In this document: positions 26,072 through 34,343 of the stretch, one piece after another
How positions within the stretch are numbered: the first letter of the stretch is position 1
Layout of the letters: each line of letters opens with the position of its first letter
Assembly (NCBI RefSeq): GCF_003594885.1
Contig: NZ_QZEZ01000002.1
Coordinates: forward strand, 310,001 to 374,000
DNA from: Vallicoccus soli
GTDB taxonomy: Bacteria; Actinomycetota; Actinomycetes; Motilibacterales; Motilibacteraceae
Reading direction: 5' to 3'
Length of the DNA: 64,000 bases
Made by a program: the position numbers and the translations under genes
The notes under the pieces: model-generated
The model's database searches: none
Told to the model about the DNA's origin: nothing
What the model saw: the letters and a program-made list of their open reading frames with translations, nothing else

Positions 26072-26734
26072 GTGGCTGAGCTCGTCTACGTGCACGCGGG
26101 GCTGGTCGAGTACGAGGCGGCGTGGGCCGAGCAGCGCCGGCTGCACGCCGAGCGGGTGGCGGGCCGGGTGCCGGACACCGTGCTGCTGCTCGAGCACCCG
26201 CCGGTCTACACGGCGGGGCGGCGCACCAACTCCTGGGAGCGCCCGACGGACGGCACGCCGGTCGTCGACGTCGACCGCGGCGGGCGCATCACCTGGCACG
26301 GGCCCGGGCAGCTCGTCGGCTACCCGCTGGTGCGCCTGCCCGACCCGGTGGACGTCGTCGCCCACGTGCGGCGGGTCGAGGAGGCGCTCATCCGCACCTG
26401 CGCCGACCTCGGCGTCGCGACGGCCCGGGTCGAGGACCGCAGCGGCGTCTGGGTGCTGGGCCGCGACGGCGAGCAGGACCGCAAGGTCGCCGCCATCGGC
26501 ATCCGCGTCTCGCGCGGCGTCGCGATGCACGGCTTCGCGCTCAACGCCGACCCCGACCTGTCGTGGTTCGACCGGATCGTGCCGTGCGGGATCACCGACG
26601 CGTCGGTGACGTCGCTCTCGCGCGAGCTCGGCCGCGACGTGGCGGTGGCCGAGGTGGTCCCGCTCGTCGAGCGGCACCTGGCCGACGTGCTCGGCGCGGC
26701 CCCGTCCGAGGTCCGCACCGCGGCCGCCGCCTGA
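26072..26734 (+). CDS. lipB: lipoyl(octanoyl) transferase
   Basis: LipB moves octanoyl from acyl carrier protein to the lipoyl domains of E2 or GcvH, the first step of lipoate assembly. The 220-aa protein has the family core [18 protein letters not shown], the catalytic Lys in [20 protein letters not shown] and the active Cys in IVPCGITD. The start at GTG 26072 places [16 protein letters not shown] at the N-terminus, as in homologues; an upstream in-frame ATG at 25997 would overlap the divergent gene. TAGGGT 7 nt upstream indicates leaderless initiation. lipA follows after 88 bp with its own promoter-like TAGGCT at 26761. Confidence 0.96.
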   Translation: MAELVYVHAGLVEYEAAWAEQRRLHAERVAGRVPDTVLLLEHPPVYTAGRRTNSWERPTDGTPVVDVDRGGRITWHGPGQLVGYPLVRLPDPVDVVAHVRRVEEALIRTCADLGVATARVEDRSGVWVLGRDGEQDRKVAAIGIRVSRGVAMHGFALNADPDLSWFDRIVPCGITDASVTSLSRELGRDVAVAEVVPLVERHLADVLGAAPSEVRTAAAA

Positions 26735-26822
26735 GCACGACGGGTCGCGCGCGGCCGACGTAGGCTGGCCGGGCGGCGACCCCGCACCCGAGCACGAGCA
26801 CGACGACCCCCCGGAGGACCCC

Positions 26823-27755
26823 GTGACCGCTGTCGCCCCCGACGGCCGCAAGCTCCTGCGCCTCGAGGTCCGCAACAGCGAGGTCCCCATCGAGAAGAAG
26901 CCCTCGTGGATCAAGACGAGGGTGCGCACCGGGCCGGAGTACACCGAGCTGAAGTCGCTCGTGCGGCGCGAGGGCCTGCACACGGTGTGCGAGGAGGCGG
27001 GCTGCCCCAACATCTACGAGTGCTGGGAGGACCGCGAGGCGACGTTCCTCATCGGCGGCGACCAGTGCACCCGCCGCTGCGACTTCTGCCAGATCGACAC
27101 CGGCAAGCCGGTGGAGCTCGACCGCGACGAGCCGCGACGGGTGGCCGAGTCGGTGCAGGCGATGGGCCTGCGCTACGCCACGGTGACGGGCGTGGCGCGC
27201 GACGACCAGCCCGACGGCGGCGCGTGGCTCTACGCCGAGACGGTGCGCCAGATCCACGCGCTCAACCCCGGCACCGGCGTCGAGGTGCTCATCCCCGACT
27301 TCAACGCCGTGCCCGAGCAGCTGGCGGAGGTCTTCTCCTCCCGCCCCGAGGTGCTCGCGCACAACGTGGAGACCGTGCCGCGCATCTTCAAGCGCATCCG
27401 CCCCGGCTTCCGGTACGAGCGCTCGCTCTCCGTCCTCACCTCGGCGCGCGCCGACGGGCTGGTCACCAAGAGCAACCTCATCCTCGGCATGGGCGAGACG
27501 ACCGAGGAGGTCGTCGAGGCGCTGCGCGACCTGCACGGCGCCGGCTGCGACCTCGTGACGATCACCCAGTACCTCCGCCCGAGCCCCCGGCACCACCCGG
27601 TCGAGCGCTGGGTCAAGCCGGAGGAGTTCGTGGAGCTGGCCCGCGTCGCCGAGGAGATCGGCTTCGCGGGGGTGCTCTCCGGGCCGCTGGTGCGCTCGTC
27701 GTACCGGGCCGGCCGGCTCTACGAGCAGGCCCGCGCCGCCCGCGTCACGTCCTGA
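26823..27755 (+). CDS. lipA: lipoyl synthase
   Basis: A radical-SAM enzyme that inserts two sulfur atoms into octanoyl groups placed by LipB. The 310-aa sequence has the auxiliary cluster [12 protein letters not shown] (Cys-x4-Cys-x5-Cys), the radical-SAM cluster [32 protein letters not shown], and the C-terminal [11 protein letters not shown] holding the arginine-serine motif that ligates the auxiliary cluster. GTG at 26823 has GGAGG 6 nt upstream. Together with lipB and lpdA/sucB it forms the lipoate supply for 2-oxo acid dehydrogenases and glycine cleavage. Confidence 0.98.
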   Translation: MTAVAPDGRKLLRLEVRNSEVPIEKKPSWIKTRVRTGPEYTELKSLVRREGLHTVCEEAGCPNIYECWEDREATFLIGGDQCTRRCDFCQIDTGKPVELDRDEPRRVAESVQAMGLRYATVTGVARDDQPDGGAWLYAETVRQIHALNPGTGVEVLIPDFNAVPEQLAEVFSSRPEVLAHNVETVPRIFKRIRPGFRYERSLSVLTSARADGLVTKSNLILGMGETTEEVVEALRDLHGAGCDLVTITQYLRPSPRHHPVERWVKPEEFVELARVAEEIGFAGVLSGPLVRSSYRAGRLYEQARAARVTS

Positions 27756-27778
27756 CGCCCGCCCCGCCCCGCGGGGGG

Positions 27779-27784
27779 TACGGT
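27779..27784 (+). promoter_or_regulatory. -10 element of the leaderless acyltransferase promoter
   Basis: TACGGT ends 6 nt before the GTG at 27791; no Shine-Dalgarno is present. Confidence 0.45.
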
Positions 27785-27790
27785 CGCGCC

Positions 27791-28558
27791 GTGGAGCTCG
27801 TCTACCCGCCCGTCATCGGCCTGGCCCGCTCGGTCTTCGCGCTGCAGGGGCTGCGGTTCACCCTGCGCGGCACCGAGCACGTCCCGCGCGAGGGCGGCGC
27901 GGTCATGGCGTGCAACCACCTGGGCTACATGGACTTCACGTACGTCGGCCTGGCCGCCCGCCCCGCCGGCCGCTACGTCCGCTTCATGGCCAAGCGCGAG
28001 GTCTTCGACCACCGCGTGGCAGGGCCGCTCATGCGCGGCATGCGGCACATCAACGTGGACCGCGCCGCGGGGGCGGCCTCGTACCGGGCCGCCGTCACCG
28101 CCCTGAAGGCGGGCGAGGTCGTCGGCGTCTTCCCCGAGGCCACCGTCTCGCGGACCTACGAGCTCGGCCCCTTCAAGTCCGGCGCGGTGCGCATGGCCCG
28201 CGACGCCGGGGTGCCGCTGCTGCCCACGGCCGTGTGGGGCAGCCAGCGGGTGTGGACGAAGGGGCGCCCGCGGCAGCTGGGGCGCCACCGCATCCCGGTG
28301 CACGTGTACGTGGGCGAGCCGCTCGTCGTCCCGCGCGGCGGCGACGTCGAGGCGGCCGCCGTGGAGCTGCGCCGCCGGATGAGCGACCTGCTGCACCAGG
28401 CCCAGGAGGCGTACGAGGACCGCCCCGCCTCCCCCGAGGACGGCTGGTGGCTGCCGGCCCGCCTGGGCGGCAGCGCCCCCGCGCCCGACCTCCCGCCCGC
28501 CCCGCAGCCCGACCCGGCGCCCGGGGCGGAGGGCAGCCGGACCGTCGACGGGGCGTGA
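27791..28558 (+). CDS. plsC: 1-acyl-sn-glycerol-3-phosphate acyltransferase (PlsC family)
   Basis: A 255-aa acyltransferase that makes phosphatidic acid from lysophosphatidate at the membrane. The catalytic NHx4D motif is NHLGYMD at about residue 41, followed by FMAKREVFDHRVAGPLMRGM, the block-III segment GVFPEATVSRTYELGPFKSG and LPTAVWGSQRVW. The ~30-residue C-terminal tail is Pro-rich. GTG at 27791 is chosen because homologues begin with such a short hydrophobic lead and TACGGT lies 6 nt upstream. Family members also acylate other lipids, so the exact acceptor is inferred. Confidence 0.9.
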   Translation: MELVYPPVIGLARSVFALQGLRFTLRGTEHVPREGGAVMACNHLGYMDFTYVGLAARPAGRYVRFMAKREVFDHRVAGPLMRGMRHINVDRAAGAASYRAAVTALKAGEVVGVFPEATVSRTYELGPFKSGAVRMARDAGVPLLPTAVWGSQRVWTKGRPRQLGRHRIPVHVYVGEPLVVPRGGDVEAAAVELRRRMSDLLHQAQEAYEDRPASPEDGWWLPARLGGSAPAPDLPPAPQPDPAPGAEGSRTVDGA

Positions 28559-28641
28559 CCGCGACGTCATCGCGCGGCAACCGGGGCGCGGTGGACTGAG
28601 CGGCGCGGTGGCCACGGGGGGCGCCGCGGGAGGGAGCCGGG

Positions 28642-28905
28642 ATGAGCACGAGGACGACCGCACCGCCCGCCCCCCTGCTCGTGGCCGGGGCGCGCGCCGC
28701 GGCCCGGCTGCTGAGCCGCTGGGACGGGCACGCGACGGCCCTGCGCAACGCCGGGGCGGCGGTCCACGCCGACGCGCTGCGCGCCGCCGAGCGCGCCGCC
28801 GCCCAGCGCGAGCTGGCCGCGCTGCACCTGCCCCGGCAGGACGCCCGGCAGGACGCCCGGGACGACGCCCGGCACGACGCCCGGCACGACGCCCTGCGGG
28901 GCTGA
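28642..28905 (+). CDS. small Ala/Arg-rich hypothetical protein with DAR repeats
   Basis: An 87-aa ORF starting MSTRTTAPPAPLLVAGARAA, preceded by GGAGGGAG about 6 nt before its ATG. The C-terminus is a repeat QDARQDARDDARHDARHDA encoded by a 12-bp tandem repeat. The N-terminal half forms a possible amphipathic helix. No family is recognised. The good ribosome binding site and placement between plsC and the DUF4191 gene favour a real gene, but its low complexity leaves doubt. Confidence 0.5.
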   Translation: MSTRTTAPPAPLLVAGARAAARLLSRWDGHATALRNAGAAVHADALRAAERAAAQRELAALHLPRQDARQDARDDARHDARHDALRG

Positions 28906-28935
28906 GCACCCGCCCGGGCGACCCCGCGCGGCCCG

Positions 28936-28941
28936 TATCCT
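28936..28941 (+). promoter_or_regulatory. -10 element of the leaderless DUF4191 gene promoter
   Basis: TATCCT ends 7 nt before the ATG at 28949. Confidence 0.5.
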
Positions 28942-28948
28942 CGGCACC

Positions 28949-29635
28949 ATGGCGAGGAAGCAGCGCGACCCCAGCAAGCAGGGACGGATCGCGCAGATCC
29001 GGGCGACGTACCGCATGACCCGCAAGGTCGACCCGAGGGTCGGGCTGGTGAGCGGGGCGTGGGGCCTCGGGGTTTTCGCCGTGCTGCTGGCGCTGGGCTT
29101 CCTCGTCGGGCACCCGGTCTACCTGGGCGTCCTCGGCGTCCTGTGCGGCTTCCTCGCCTGGACGATCGTCTTCGGCCGCCGCGCCGAGCGCGCGGCCTAC
29201 GCGCAGATCGAGGGCCAGAAGGGCGCGGCGCTCGCGGTGCTGCAGACCCTCAAGCGCGGCTGGTACGTCACGCCGGCGGTCGCGGTCACCCGCAGCCAGG
29301 ACGTGGTGCACCGCGCGGTCGGCGCGCCGGGCATCGTCCTCGTCGGCGAGGGGGCGCCGGGGCGCCTCGGCGGGCTCATGGCCCAGGAGCGCAAGCGGCT
29401 CGGCCGGGTCGTCCCCGACGTCAGCGTCCACGAGCTCGTCGTCGGCGACGGCGAGGGCCAGGTGGCGCTCGGCAAGCTCAACCGCACGGTGCAGAAGATG
29501 CCGCGCACGCTGCGCGGCCCACAGATCGACGAGACCCAGCGGCGCCTCAAGGCGATGGGCGCCGCCGCGGTCCCGCTGCCCAAGGGGCCGCTGCCCAAGG
29601 GCGCGCGCCTGCCCCGCGGGCCGCAGATGCGCTGA
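28949..29635 (+). CDS. DUF4191 membrane protein
   Basis: A 228-aa actinobacterial DUF4191 protein. After a basic start (MARKQRDPSKQGRIAQIR) come two membrane helices (about residues 38-58 and 63-80) ending at FGRRAERAAYAQIEGQ, then a cytoplasmic domain with VLQTLKRGWYVTPAVAV and KLNRTVQKMPRTLRGPQI, and a basic Pro/Lys-rich tail. Function is unknown; homologues are regularly next to lipA and glnA in actinomycetes as I recall. TATCCT 7 nt before the ATG suggests leaderless expression. It converges with the RDD gene, with stops 15 bp apart. Confidence 0.85.
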   Translation: MARKQRDPSKQGRIAQIRATYRMTRKVDPRVGLVSGAWGLGVFAVLLALGFLVGHPVYLGVLGVLCGFLAWTIVFGRRAERAAYAQIEGQKGAALAVLQTLKRGWYVTPAVAVTRSQDVVHRAVGAPGIVLVGEGAPGRLGGLMAQERKRLGRVVPDVSVHELVVGDGEGQVALGKLNRTVQKMPRTLRGPQIDETQRRLKAMGAAAVPLPKGPLPKGARLPRGPQMR

Positions 29636-29650
29636 GCGCCCGGGCGCGGC

Positions 29651-30211
29651 TCAGGCGCGCACGACGGCGGTGCGCACGGCCTTGTCGTGCAGCCCGCGCC
29701 CGTCGCGGTCCCACACCGCGGCGGGCACGACGAGGGCGATGAGCACGGCGCGCAGCAGCCCGCGCGCGAGGCCGACGGGCACCGGGGCGTCGAGACGCAC
29801 GACGCGCAGGCCGAGCAGGCGGTGCCCCACGCTCGTGCCGAGCGTCCCGGTGAGCACGCCGACCTCGGCGACGAGCACGCCCAGCGTCGCGAGGGAGTGG
29901 TCGAGGCTGCCGTAGGGGGCGACGAGCGTCGCGACGAGCAGGCAGAGGACCCAGTCCACGGCGAGGGCGGCCAGGCGCCGGCCGAAGCCGGCGACGCTGC
30001 CGGGCCCGGTCTCGGGCAGGCCGAGCCGCTCGCCGCGGTAGCCGAACGCGACGCCGGCGGCCTCCGCGGCGGCGCGCGGGCCCTCGAGCCAGCTGCCGAC
30101 GACCTGGCGGCTGTCGAGCCCCGGCCGGCGGGCCCGCTGCCCCTCGTCCCCGGGACCCCCGGACGACCGCGGGCCCGAGCCCGACCTCCCCGACCGCTGC
30201 GCACGCGCCAC
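29651..30211 (-). CDS. RDD-family membrane protein
   Basis: A 186-aa RDD protein: a ~65-residue basic, Pro/Gly-rich N-terminus, then GSVAGFGRRLAALAVDWVLC (the RDD motif with its Arg and Asp inside the first helix), a second helix, GTLGTSVGHRLLGLRVVRLD, and a last helix ending WDRDGRGLHDKAVRT. Family function is unclear (some members are ion antiporters). GTG at 30211 has TAGCCT 6 nt upstream and no Shine-Dalgarno. It is divergent from glnA; 242 bp separate the two starts, containing an 11-bp repeat array and the GlnR operator. Confidence 0.85.
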   Translation of the reverse strand: MARAQRSGRSGSGPRSSGGPGDEGQRARRPGLDSRQVVGSWLEGPRAAAEAAGVAFGYRGERLGLPETGPGSVAGFGRRLAALAVDWVLCLLVATLVAPYGSLDHSLATLGVLVAEVGVLTGTLGTSVGHRLLGLRVVRLDAPVPVGLARGLLRAVLIALVVPAAVWDRDGRGLHDKAVRTAVVRA

Positions 30212-30217
30212 CCGTCG

Positions 30218-30223
30218 AGGCTA
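30218..30223 (-). promoter_or_regulatory. -10 element of the leaderless RDD gene promoter
   Basis: TAGCCT on the minus strand ends 6 nt before the GTG at 30211. Confidence 0.45.
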
Positions 30224-30251
30224 CGCGCCGCGGGCGGAGCGCGCCCGGCGG

Positions 30252-30300
30252 CGACCCGGCACCGACCCGGCACCGACCCGGCACCGACCCGGCACCGACG
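30252..30300. repeat. 11-bp tandem repeat, four copies
   Basis: Four exact copies of CGACCCGGCAC (30252-30295) and a fifth partial one lie in the divergent RDD/glnA interval, about 50 bp upstream of the GlnR operator. The unit is close to one DNA helical turn, and the array is outside coding sequence, unlike the other repeats in this window. Confidence 0.95.
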
Positions 30301-30350
30301 CACCCCCGTCACGTGCAGGGTCTACGGTGGCGGCACGCCCCGGCGGGTCC

Positions 30351-30388
30351 GTAACGCCGGGGAAACGCGGAAGTCATGGTCGGGAAAC
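30351..30388 (+). promoter_or_regulatory. GlnR operator, four half-sites
   Basis: GTAAC-n6-GAAAC-n6-GTCAT-n6-GAAAC, with all three spacers exactly 6 nt, reproduces the known actinobacterial GlnR box pattern (alternating GTnAC and GAAAC at 11-bp period). It ends 10 nt before the putative -10, a position suited to activation of glnA under nitrogen limitation. Confidence 0.85.
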
Positions 30389-30398
30389 TGCCGGTCCC

Positions 30399-30404
30399 TA
30401 CGTT
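30399..30404 (+). promoter_or_regulatory. putative -10 of the GlnR-controlled glnA promoter
   Basis: TACGTT lies 10 nt downstream of the last GlnR half-site, with no good -35, as expected for an activator-dependent promoter. It implies a leader of about 40-45 nt for glnA. Confidence 0.5.
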
Positions 30405-30453
30405 GGTCACGCCCGCGGCGAGAGCCAGCCGCGCCTGCCCACCCGGAGGATGG

Positions 30454-31878
30454 ATGTTCAGCAACGCGGACGAGGTCCTGCGCTACATCAGGGACGAGGA
30501 CGTCAAGTTCGTCGACGTGAGGTTCTGCGACCTCCCCGGCGTCATGCAGCACTTCAACGTCCCGGCGCAGTCGCTCACCGAGGACTTCTTCACCGAGGGC
30601 CAGATGTTCGACGGCTCCTCGATCCGGGGCTTCCAGGCCATCCACGAGTCCGACATGAAGCTCATCCCGGACCCGTCGACGGCGTTCGTGGACCCGTTCC
30701 GGGCCGAGAAGACGATCGCGATGAACTTCTCCATCGTCGACCCGTTCACCGACGAGCTCTACAGCCGCGACCCGCGGGCCGTGGCCGCGAAGGCCGAGGC
30801 GCACCTCAAGGGCACCGGCATCGCCGACACCGCCTTCTTCGGCGCCGAGGCGGAGTTCTACATCTTCGACGACGTCCGCTTCGAGACGAAGCAGAACGCG
30901 GGCTACTACTACATCGACTCCATCGAGGCGGCGTGGAACACCGGCCGCTCCGAGGAGGGCGGCAACCGGGGCTACAAGACGCGCTACAAGGGCGGGTACT
31001 TCCCCGTCCCGCCGGTCGACCACTACGCCGACCTGCGCGACAAGATGACCCTGGCGCTCACCGCCGCCGGCCTCGAGGTGGAGCGCGCGCACCACGAGGT
31101 GGGCACCGCCGGGCAGTCGGAGATCAACTACAAGTTCTCCACGCTCAAGCACGCGGCCGACCAGGTCATGATGTTCAAGTACCTCATCAAGAACACCGCC
31201 TGGGCCGCCGGCAAGACCGTGACCTTCATGCCGAAGCCGCTCTTCGGCGACAACGGCTCGGGCATGCACAGCCACCAGTCGCTGTGGAAGGACGGCTCGC
31301 CGCTCTTCTACGACGAGCTCGGCTACGCCGGCCTGTCGGACATGGCGCGCTACTACATCGGCGGCCTGCTCAAGCACGCCCCGTCGCTGCTGGCCTTCAC
31401 CAACCCGACGGTGAACTCGTACCACCGCCTGGTCCCGGGCTACGAGGCGCCGGTCAACCTGGTCTACTCCCAGCGCAACCGCTCGGCCTGCATCCGCATC
31501 CCGATCACGGGCGCGAACCCGAAGGCGAAGCGCATCGAGTTCCGCGTGCCGGACCCGTCGTGCAACCCGTACCTCGCCTTCTCGGCGATGCTCATGGCCG
31601 GGCTCGACGGCATCAAGAACAAGATCGAGCCGGCGCAGCCGATCGACAAGGACCTGTACGAGCTCCCGCCGGACGAGCACGGCAGCATCCCGCAGGTGCC
31701 GGGCACGCTCCCCGCGGTGCTCGACCGCCTCGAGGCCGACCACGAGTACCTCCTCGACGGCGGCGTCTTCACGCCGGACCTCATCGAGACGTGGATCGAC
31801 TGGAAGCGCGCGAACGAGGTCGACCCGATCCGCCTGCGCCCGCACCCGCACGAGTTCGAGCTCTACTTCGACATCTGA
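30454..31878 (+). CDS. glnA: glutamine synthetase, type I (GlnA1)
   Basis: The main ammonia-assimilating enzyme, a 12-mer joining ammonia to glutamate with ATP. At 474 aa it has the standard length. [46 protein letters not shown] and [10 protein letters not shown] mark the metal, glutamate and ATP sites. [10 protein letters not shown] contains the Tyr that GlnE adenylylates in I-beta enzymes; glnE lies at 45.4-48.4 kb in this window. ATG at 30454 follows GGAGG by 4 nt; a neighbouring ATG at 30450 is out of frame. The upstream GlnR operator predicts induction when nitrogen is scarce. A strong hairpin terminator follows. Confidence 0.98.
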   Translation: MFSNADEVLRYIRDEDVKFVDVRFCDLPGVMQHFNVPAQSLTEDFFTEGQMFDGSSIRGFQAIHESDMKLIPDPSTAFVDPFRAEKTIAMNFSIVDPFTDELYSRDPRAVAAKAEAHLKGTGIADTAFFGAEAEFYIFDDVRFETKQNAGYYYIDSIEAAWNTGRSEEGGNRGYKTRYKGGYFPVPPVDHYADLRDKMTLALTAAGLEVERAHHEVGTAGQSEINYKFSTLKHAADQVMMFKYLIKNTAWAAGKTVTFMPKPLFGDNGSGMHSHQSLWKDGSPLFYDELGYAGLSDMARYYIGGLLKHAPSLLAFTNPTVNSYHRLVPGYEAPVNLVYSQRNRSACIRIPITGANPKAKRIEFRVPDPSCNPYLAFSAMLMAGLDGIKNKIEPAQPIDKDLYELPPDEHGSIPQVPGTLPAVLDRLEADHEYLLDGGVFTPDLIETWIDWKRANEVDPIRLRPHPHEFELYFDI

Positions 31879-31916
31879 CCGGCACGCGGCTCGCAGGAGC
31901 CGCGCCGGGCACGACC

Positions 31917-31953
31917 AGGAGAGGCGGGCCCCGACCAGGGGCCCGCCTCTCCT
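31917..31953 (+). terminator. perfect 16-bp hairpin after glnA
   Basis: 31917-31932 and 31938-31953 are perfect reverse complements (arm AGGAGAGGCGGGCCCC) around a 5-nt loop, 38 bp after the glnA stop. No T-run follows. It should end the glnA transcript. Confidence 0.85.
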
Positions 31954-31974
31954 GCGTCGCGGCAGGGCCAGCCG

Positions 31975-32156
31975 TCACCGGTCCCCGCGCAGCGCCCCGG
32001 TCACGAGCCCGGCCAGGGCCAGCAGCACGACGGTCGTGCCGTCGGCACCTCGTCCCAGGCCCGCACGGGGACGCGCAGGTACGTGACCCGCTCGGCTGAC
32101 GACGGCCGTGTCCGGTCCGCGCCGTCCTCAGCGGCGAGGTGGTGCCGCTGACGCAC
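31975..32156 (-). pseudogene. possible frameshifted remnant of a membrane protein
   Basis: On the minus strand a GTG at 32154-32156 opens a frame with coding character (AERVTYLRVPVRAWDEVP); near 32042 the plausible continuation moves to another frame (GTTVVLLALAGLVTGALRGD) and ends at TGA 31975. Each part alone looks like protein: a beta-strand segment and then a C-terminal membrane helix. A single frameshift would join them. No family is recognised and chance is possible. This accounts for most of the interval between glnA and 32192, where nothing else is visible. Confidence 0.3.
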
Positions 32157-32191
32157 CGCCGCCCGGCACCCGGTCCAGCCACCAGGAGGGG

Positions 32192-32386
32192 CTAGACCTC
32201 GTCCGTGGGCATCGACATGCCCGCGACGCCGTAGGTGATGAAGCCGTCCCGCTCGATGATGCGCCGCTCGGTAGCGGCTGCGGCGAAGTCACTGACGTGG
32301 TCGCGCAGTAGCTCCGCCTCGCTGCCGGTGCTGACGATGAGCCCCACCGCGAGGTCCTGCGGTCGGCCCTTCCGACGCCTCGTCAT
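32192..32386 (-). CDS. small hypothetical protein (64 aa)
   Basis: Not recognised. The ORF begins MTRRRKGRPQDLAVGLIVST, continues with an acidic-helical segment (GSEAELLRDHVSDFAAAATE) and ends FITYGVAGMSMPTDEV. ATG at 32386 has GAGGAGG about 9 nt upstream and a -10-like TAGCGT at 32421-32426, so it looks like an expressed gene. It lies in the least conserved part of the window, between a probable gene remnant and an immunity-like gene. The frame extends upstream to 32422 but without support. Confidence 0.5.
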   Translation of the reverse strand: MTRRRKGRPQDLAVGLIVSTGSEAELLRDHVSDFAAAATERRIIERDGFITYGVAGMSMPTDEV

Positions 32387-32561
32387 GTCGACCTGCCTCC
32401 TCGCTCGAGCCCGCTCGGGCACGCTAGCGCCCGATCGCCACCGCGTCTCCGCCGTTCTCGTCGACCCCCGGGCCCGTCACGGCTCCCCCCTGCACCAGCC
32501 CCGCGGGCGGGACGCCCGCCGCCAGGCGGTGGGCTGAGGTCCCCGGCGCGTCGAGCGCCGC

Positions 32562-33077
32562 TCAGCAGTCGAAGACCGACCAGCAGAGGGCGTTGCGCAG
32601 CCGCTGGTCGTCGAGCACGAGCTCGCGGACCTCCGCCGGGAGCTGCTCGCGCTGCCAGCGGCACTCGCGCCGCCCCGCGGCCTCGGCGGTGCCGGCCGGC
32701 GCGGCGGCGCGGGCGGCCTTGATGGCGTACGCGGCCGCGCCGAGCTCGTGCGCGGCGACGTGGGCGACCACCGCGGCCTGCCCCGCGGCGTACGCGGCGT
32801 GGCGCGGCGCACCGGCCAGGTCCCGGGCGGCGCCCATGGCGTGCCCGCCCGCCGCGCGGGCCTGCATCATGCCGACCTCGCCGCGCGCCCAGGCCCGGGC
32901 GTGCTCGACGGCGCGCCGCGGTCGCGGGTCCTCCGGCCGGGCCCGCTCGAACAGCCCGAGGACGTGCTCGGCGCACGTCGCCGCCCACAGCGCGAGCAGG
33001 TGGTGGTCCGCGTCGGTGAGGGTCCCCCCGCGGCGGAGGGTGACGAAGCGCGGGTCGCGCACCGCCGGCAGGATCAT
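32562..33077 (-). CDS. Imm-5-like putative immunity protein
   Basis: A 171-aa, nearly all-helical Ala/Arg-rich protein. LRRGGTLTDADHHLLALWAA, CAEHVLGLFERARPEDPRPR, RAVEHARAWARGEVGMMQAR and VVAHVAAHELGAAAYAIKAA follow the pattern of the Imm-5-like putative immunity family; the C-terminus RREC-RWQREQLPAEVRELVL is also typical. Family members were proposed to neutralise polymorphic toxins, but many, like this one, have no toxin gene beside them. ATG at 33077 is preferred because GGGAG lies 8 nt upstream; the frame extends further. Partner and actual role are unknown. Confidence 0.72.
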   Translation of the reverse strand: MILPAVRDPRFVTLRRGGTLTDADHHLLALWAATCAEHVLGLFERARPEDPRPRRAVEHARAWARGEVGMMQARAAGGHAMGAARDLAGAPRHAAYAAGQAAVVAHVAAHELGAAAYAIKAARAAAPAGTAEAAGRRECRWQREQLPAEVRELVLDDQRLRNALCWSVFDC

Positions 33078-33215
33078 CGTCGAGCTCCCGTCGTCCACCC
33101 GTGGGGAGGCCGGGCTCCCCGGGCGCAGCGTACGGACGGCGGGCAGCGGGGCCGCGCCCCACCGGTCGTCGCCGCCGCGCCCCTCGCCGGGCTCCCGCAC
33201 GGGGCCGCGGCTGAG

Positions 33216-33221
33216 TACGGT
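33216..33221 (+). promoter_or_regulatory. -10 element of a leaderless promoter
   Basis: TACGGT ends 7 nt before the ATG at 33229; no Shine-Dalgarno. Confidence 0.45.
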
Positions 33222-33228
33222 GCGGCGC

Positions 33229-33666
33229 ATGCCCATCAAGCTCGAGAACGTCGGCATCGCCGTCCGGGACCTCGAGGCGGCGATCGCCTTCTTCACCGAC
33301 CTCGGCCTGACGGTCCTCGGCCGCGACGAGGTCAGCGGCGAGTGGACGGACACCGCCGTCGGGCTCGACGGCAACCACGCCCGGATCGCGATGCTGCAGA
33401 CGCCCGACGGCCACGGCCGCCTCGAGCTGTTCCAGTACCTCCACCCGGAGGCGGTCGAGGCCGGGCCCACCCGGCCGAACCAGGTGGGCATGCACCGCGT
33501 GGCCTTCTCCGTCGACGACCTCGACGCCGCCCTCGAGGTCGCCGCGCGGCACGGCTGCCACCCGCTGCGCGGCGTGGCGACCTACGAGGACGTCTACCGG
33601 CTCACGTACGTCCGCGGCCCCGACGGCATCATCGTCATGCTCGCCGAGGAGCTCCGGAGGGGCTGA
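33229..33666 (+). CDS. VOC-family protein
   Basis: A 145-aa vicinal-oxygen-chelate fold protein with two paired modules: KLENVGIAVRDLEAAIAFF near the N-terminus and MHRVAFSVDDLDAALEVAAR in the second half. Metal-ligand candidates are Glu in RLELFQYLHPE and Glu in the final MLAEEL. It is similar in length to methylmalonyl-CoA epimerase and glyoxalase I, but I cannot place it in either. TACGGT 7 nt before ATG suggests a leaderless mRNA. It is divergent from the Imm-5-like gene and precedes a mycothiol-dependent isomerase-type gene by 40 bp. Confidence 0.82.
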   Translation: MPIKLENVGIAVRDLEAAIAFFTDLGLTVLGRDEVSGEWTDTAVGLDGNHARIAMLQTPDGHGRLELFQYLHPEAVEAGPTRPNQVGMHRVAFSVDDLDAALEVAARHGCHPLRGVATYEDVYRLTYVRGPDGIIVMLAEELRRG

Positions 33667-33706
33667 CCGGCGGTCGTGGCCCGCCCGGCGGTGGCACGAT
33701 CCCGCC

Positions 33707-34333
33707 GTGGACGTCTTCGCGGAGATCGCCGACGAGCGCCGGGCGGTGGCCGACCTGCTGGCGGGCCTGTCCGCGGAGCAGCTGGCAGCGCCCAGCCTGT
33801 GCGCCGGGTGGCGCGTGCACGACGTCGCGGCGCACCTCGTCCTGCCGCTCGAGGTGGGCGTGCCGACCTTCCTGGCGACCGTGCTCGTCTGCCGCGGCGA
33901 CGTCGACCGCGCCAACGACCGCCTCACCCGCCGGCAGGCACGCCGCCCGGTCGACGAGATCGTCGACGTGCTGCGGCGCGGGGCCGGCTCGCGCTTCACC
34001 CCGCCCGGCGCCGGCCCCGAGGCCCCCCTCACCGACCTGATCGTGCACGGCCTCGACATCCGGTGGCCGCTGGGCCTGTCCCGGGACGTGCCCGAGGAGC
34101 GGCTGCGGGCGTCGCTGGACTTCCTCGTCGGGCGCTCCGCGCGCGGCATCGTCGCCCGGGGCAGGGTGGACGGCCTGCGGTTCGCGGCGGACGACCTCGA
34201 CTGGGCGCACGGCGACGGCCCCGAGGTCGCCGGACCCGCCGACGCGCTGGCGCTGGCCGTGGCCGGTCGCGGCGCGGCGCTCGACGCCCTGCGGGGCGAC
34301 GGCCTGCCGGTCCTGCGCGCCCGGGCGGCGTGA
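33707..34333 (+). CDS. maleylpyruvate isomerase / mycothiol-dependent DinB-like family protein
   Basis: A 208-aa member of the TIGR03083-type family. The DinB-like four-helix bundle shows LCAGWRVHDVAAHLVLPLE near residue 37 and DLIVHGLDIRWPLG near 110; the His residues in HDVAAH and VHGLDI are the usual metal ligands. Members use mycothiol as cofactor, or conjugate mycothiol to substrates. The substrate is unknown. CACGAT ends 6 nt before the GTG at 33707, a leaderless layout. A related protein starts at 63056. It converges with the arginase-family gene. Confidence 0.82.
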   Translation: MDVFAEIADERRAVADLLAGLSAEQLAAPSLCAGWRVHDVAAHLVLPLEVGVPTFLATVLVCRGDVDRANDRLTRRQARRPVDEIVDVLRRGAGSRFTPPGAGPEAPLTDLIVHGLDIRWPLGLSRDVPEERLRASLDFLVGRSARGIVARGRVDGLRFAADDLDWAHGDGPEVAGPADALALAVAGRGAALDALRGDGLPVLRARAA

Positions 34334-34343
34334 CCGCGCCCCC

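Noticed and set aside
30376..30453. Upstream in-frame start for glnA at 30376
   Set aside because: It lies inside the GlnR operator and would add 26 non-conserved residues. ATG at 30454 has a GGAGG and gives the standard 474-aa enzyme.
31781..32182. 133-codon minus-strand frame downstream of glnA
   Set aside because: Arg/Gly/Pro-rich and antisense to the glnA end and terminator. The better coding signals in this stretch are in other frames (see the possible remnant at 31975-32156).
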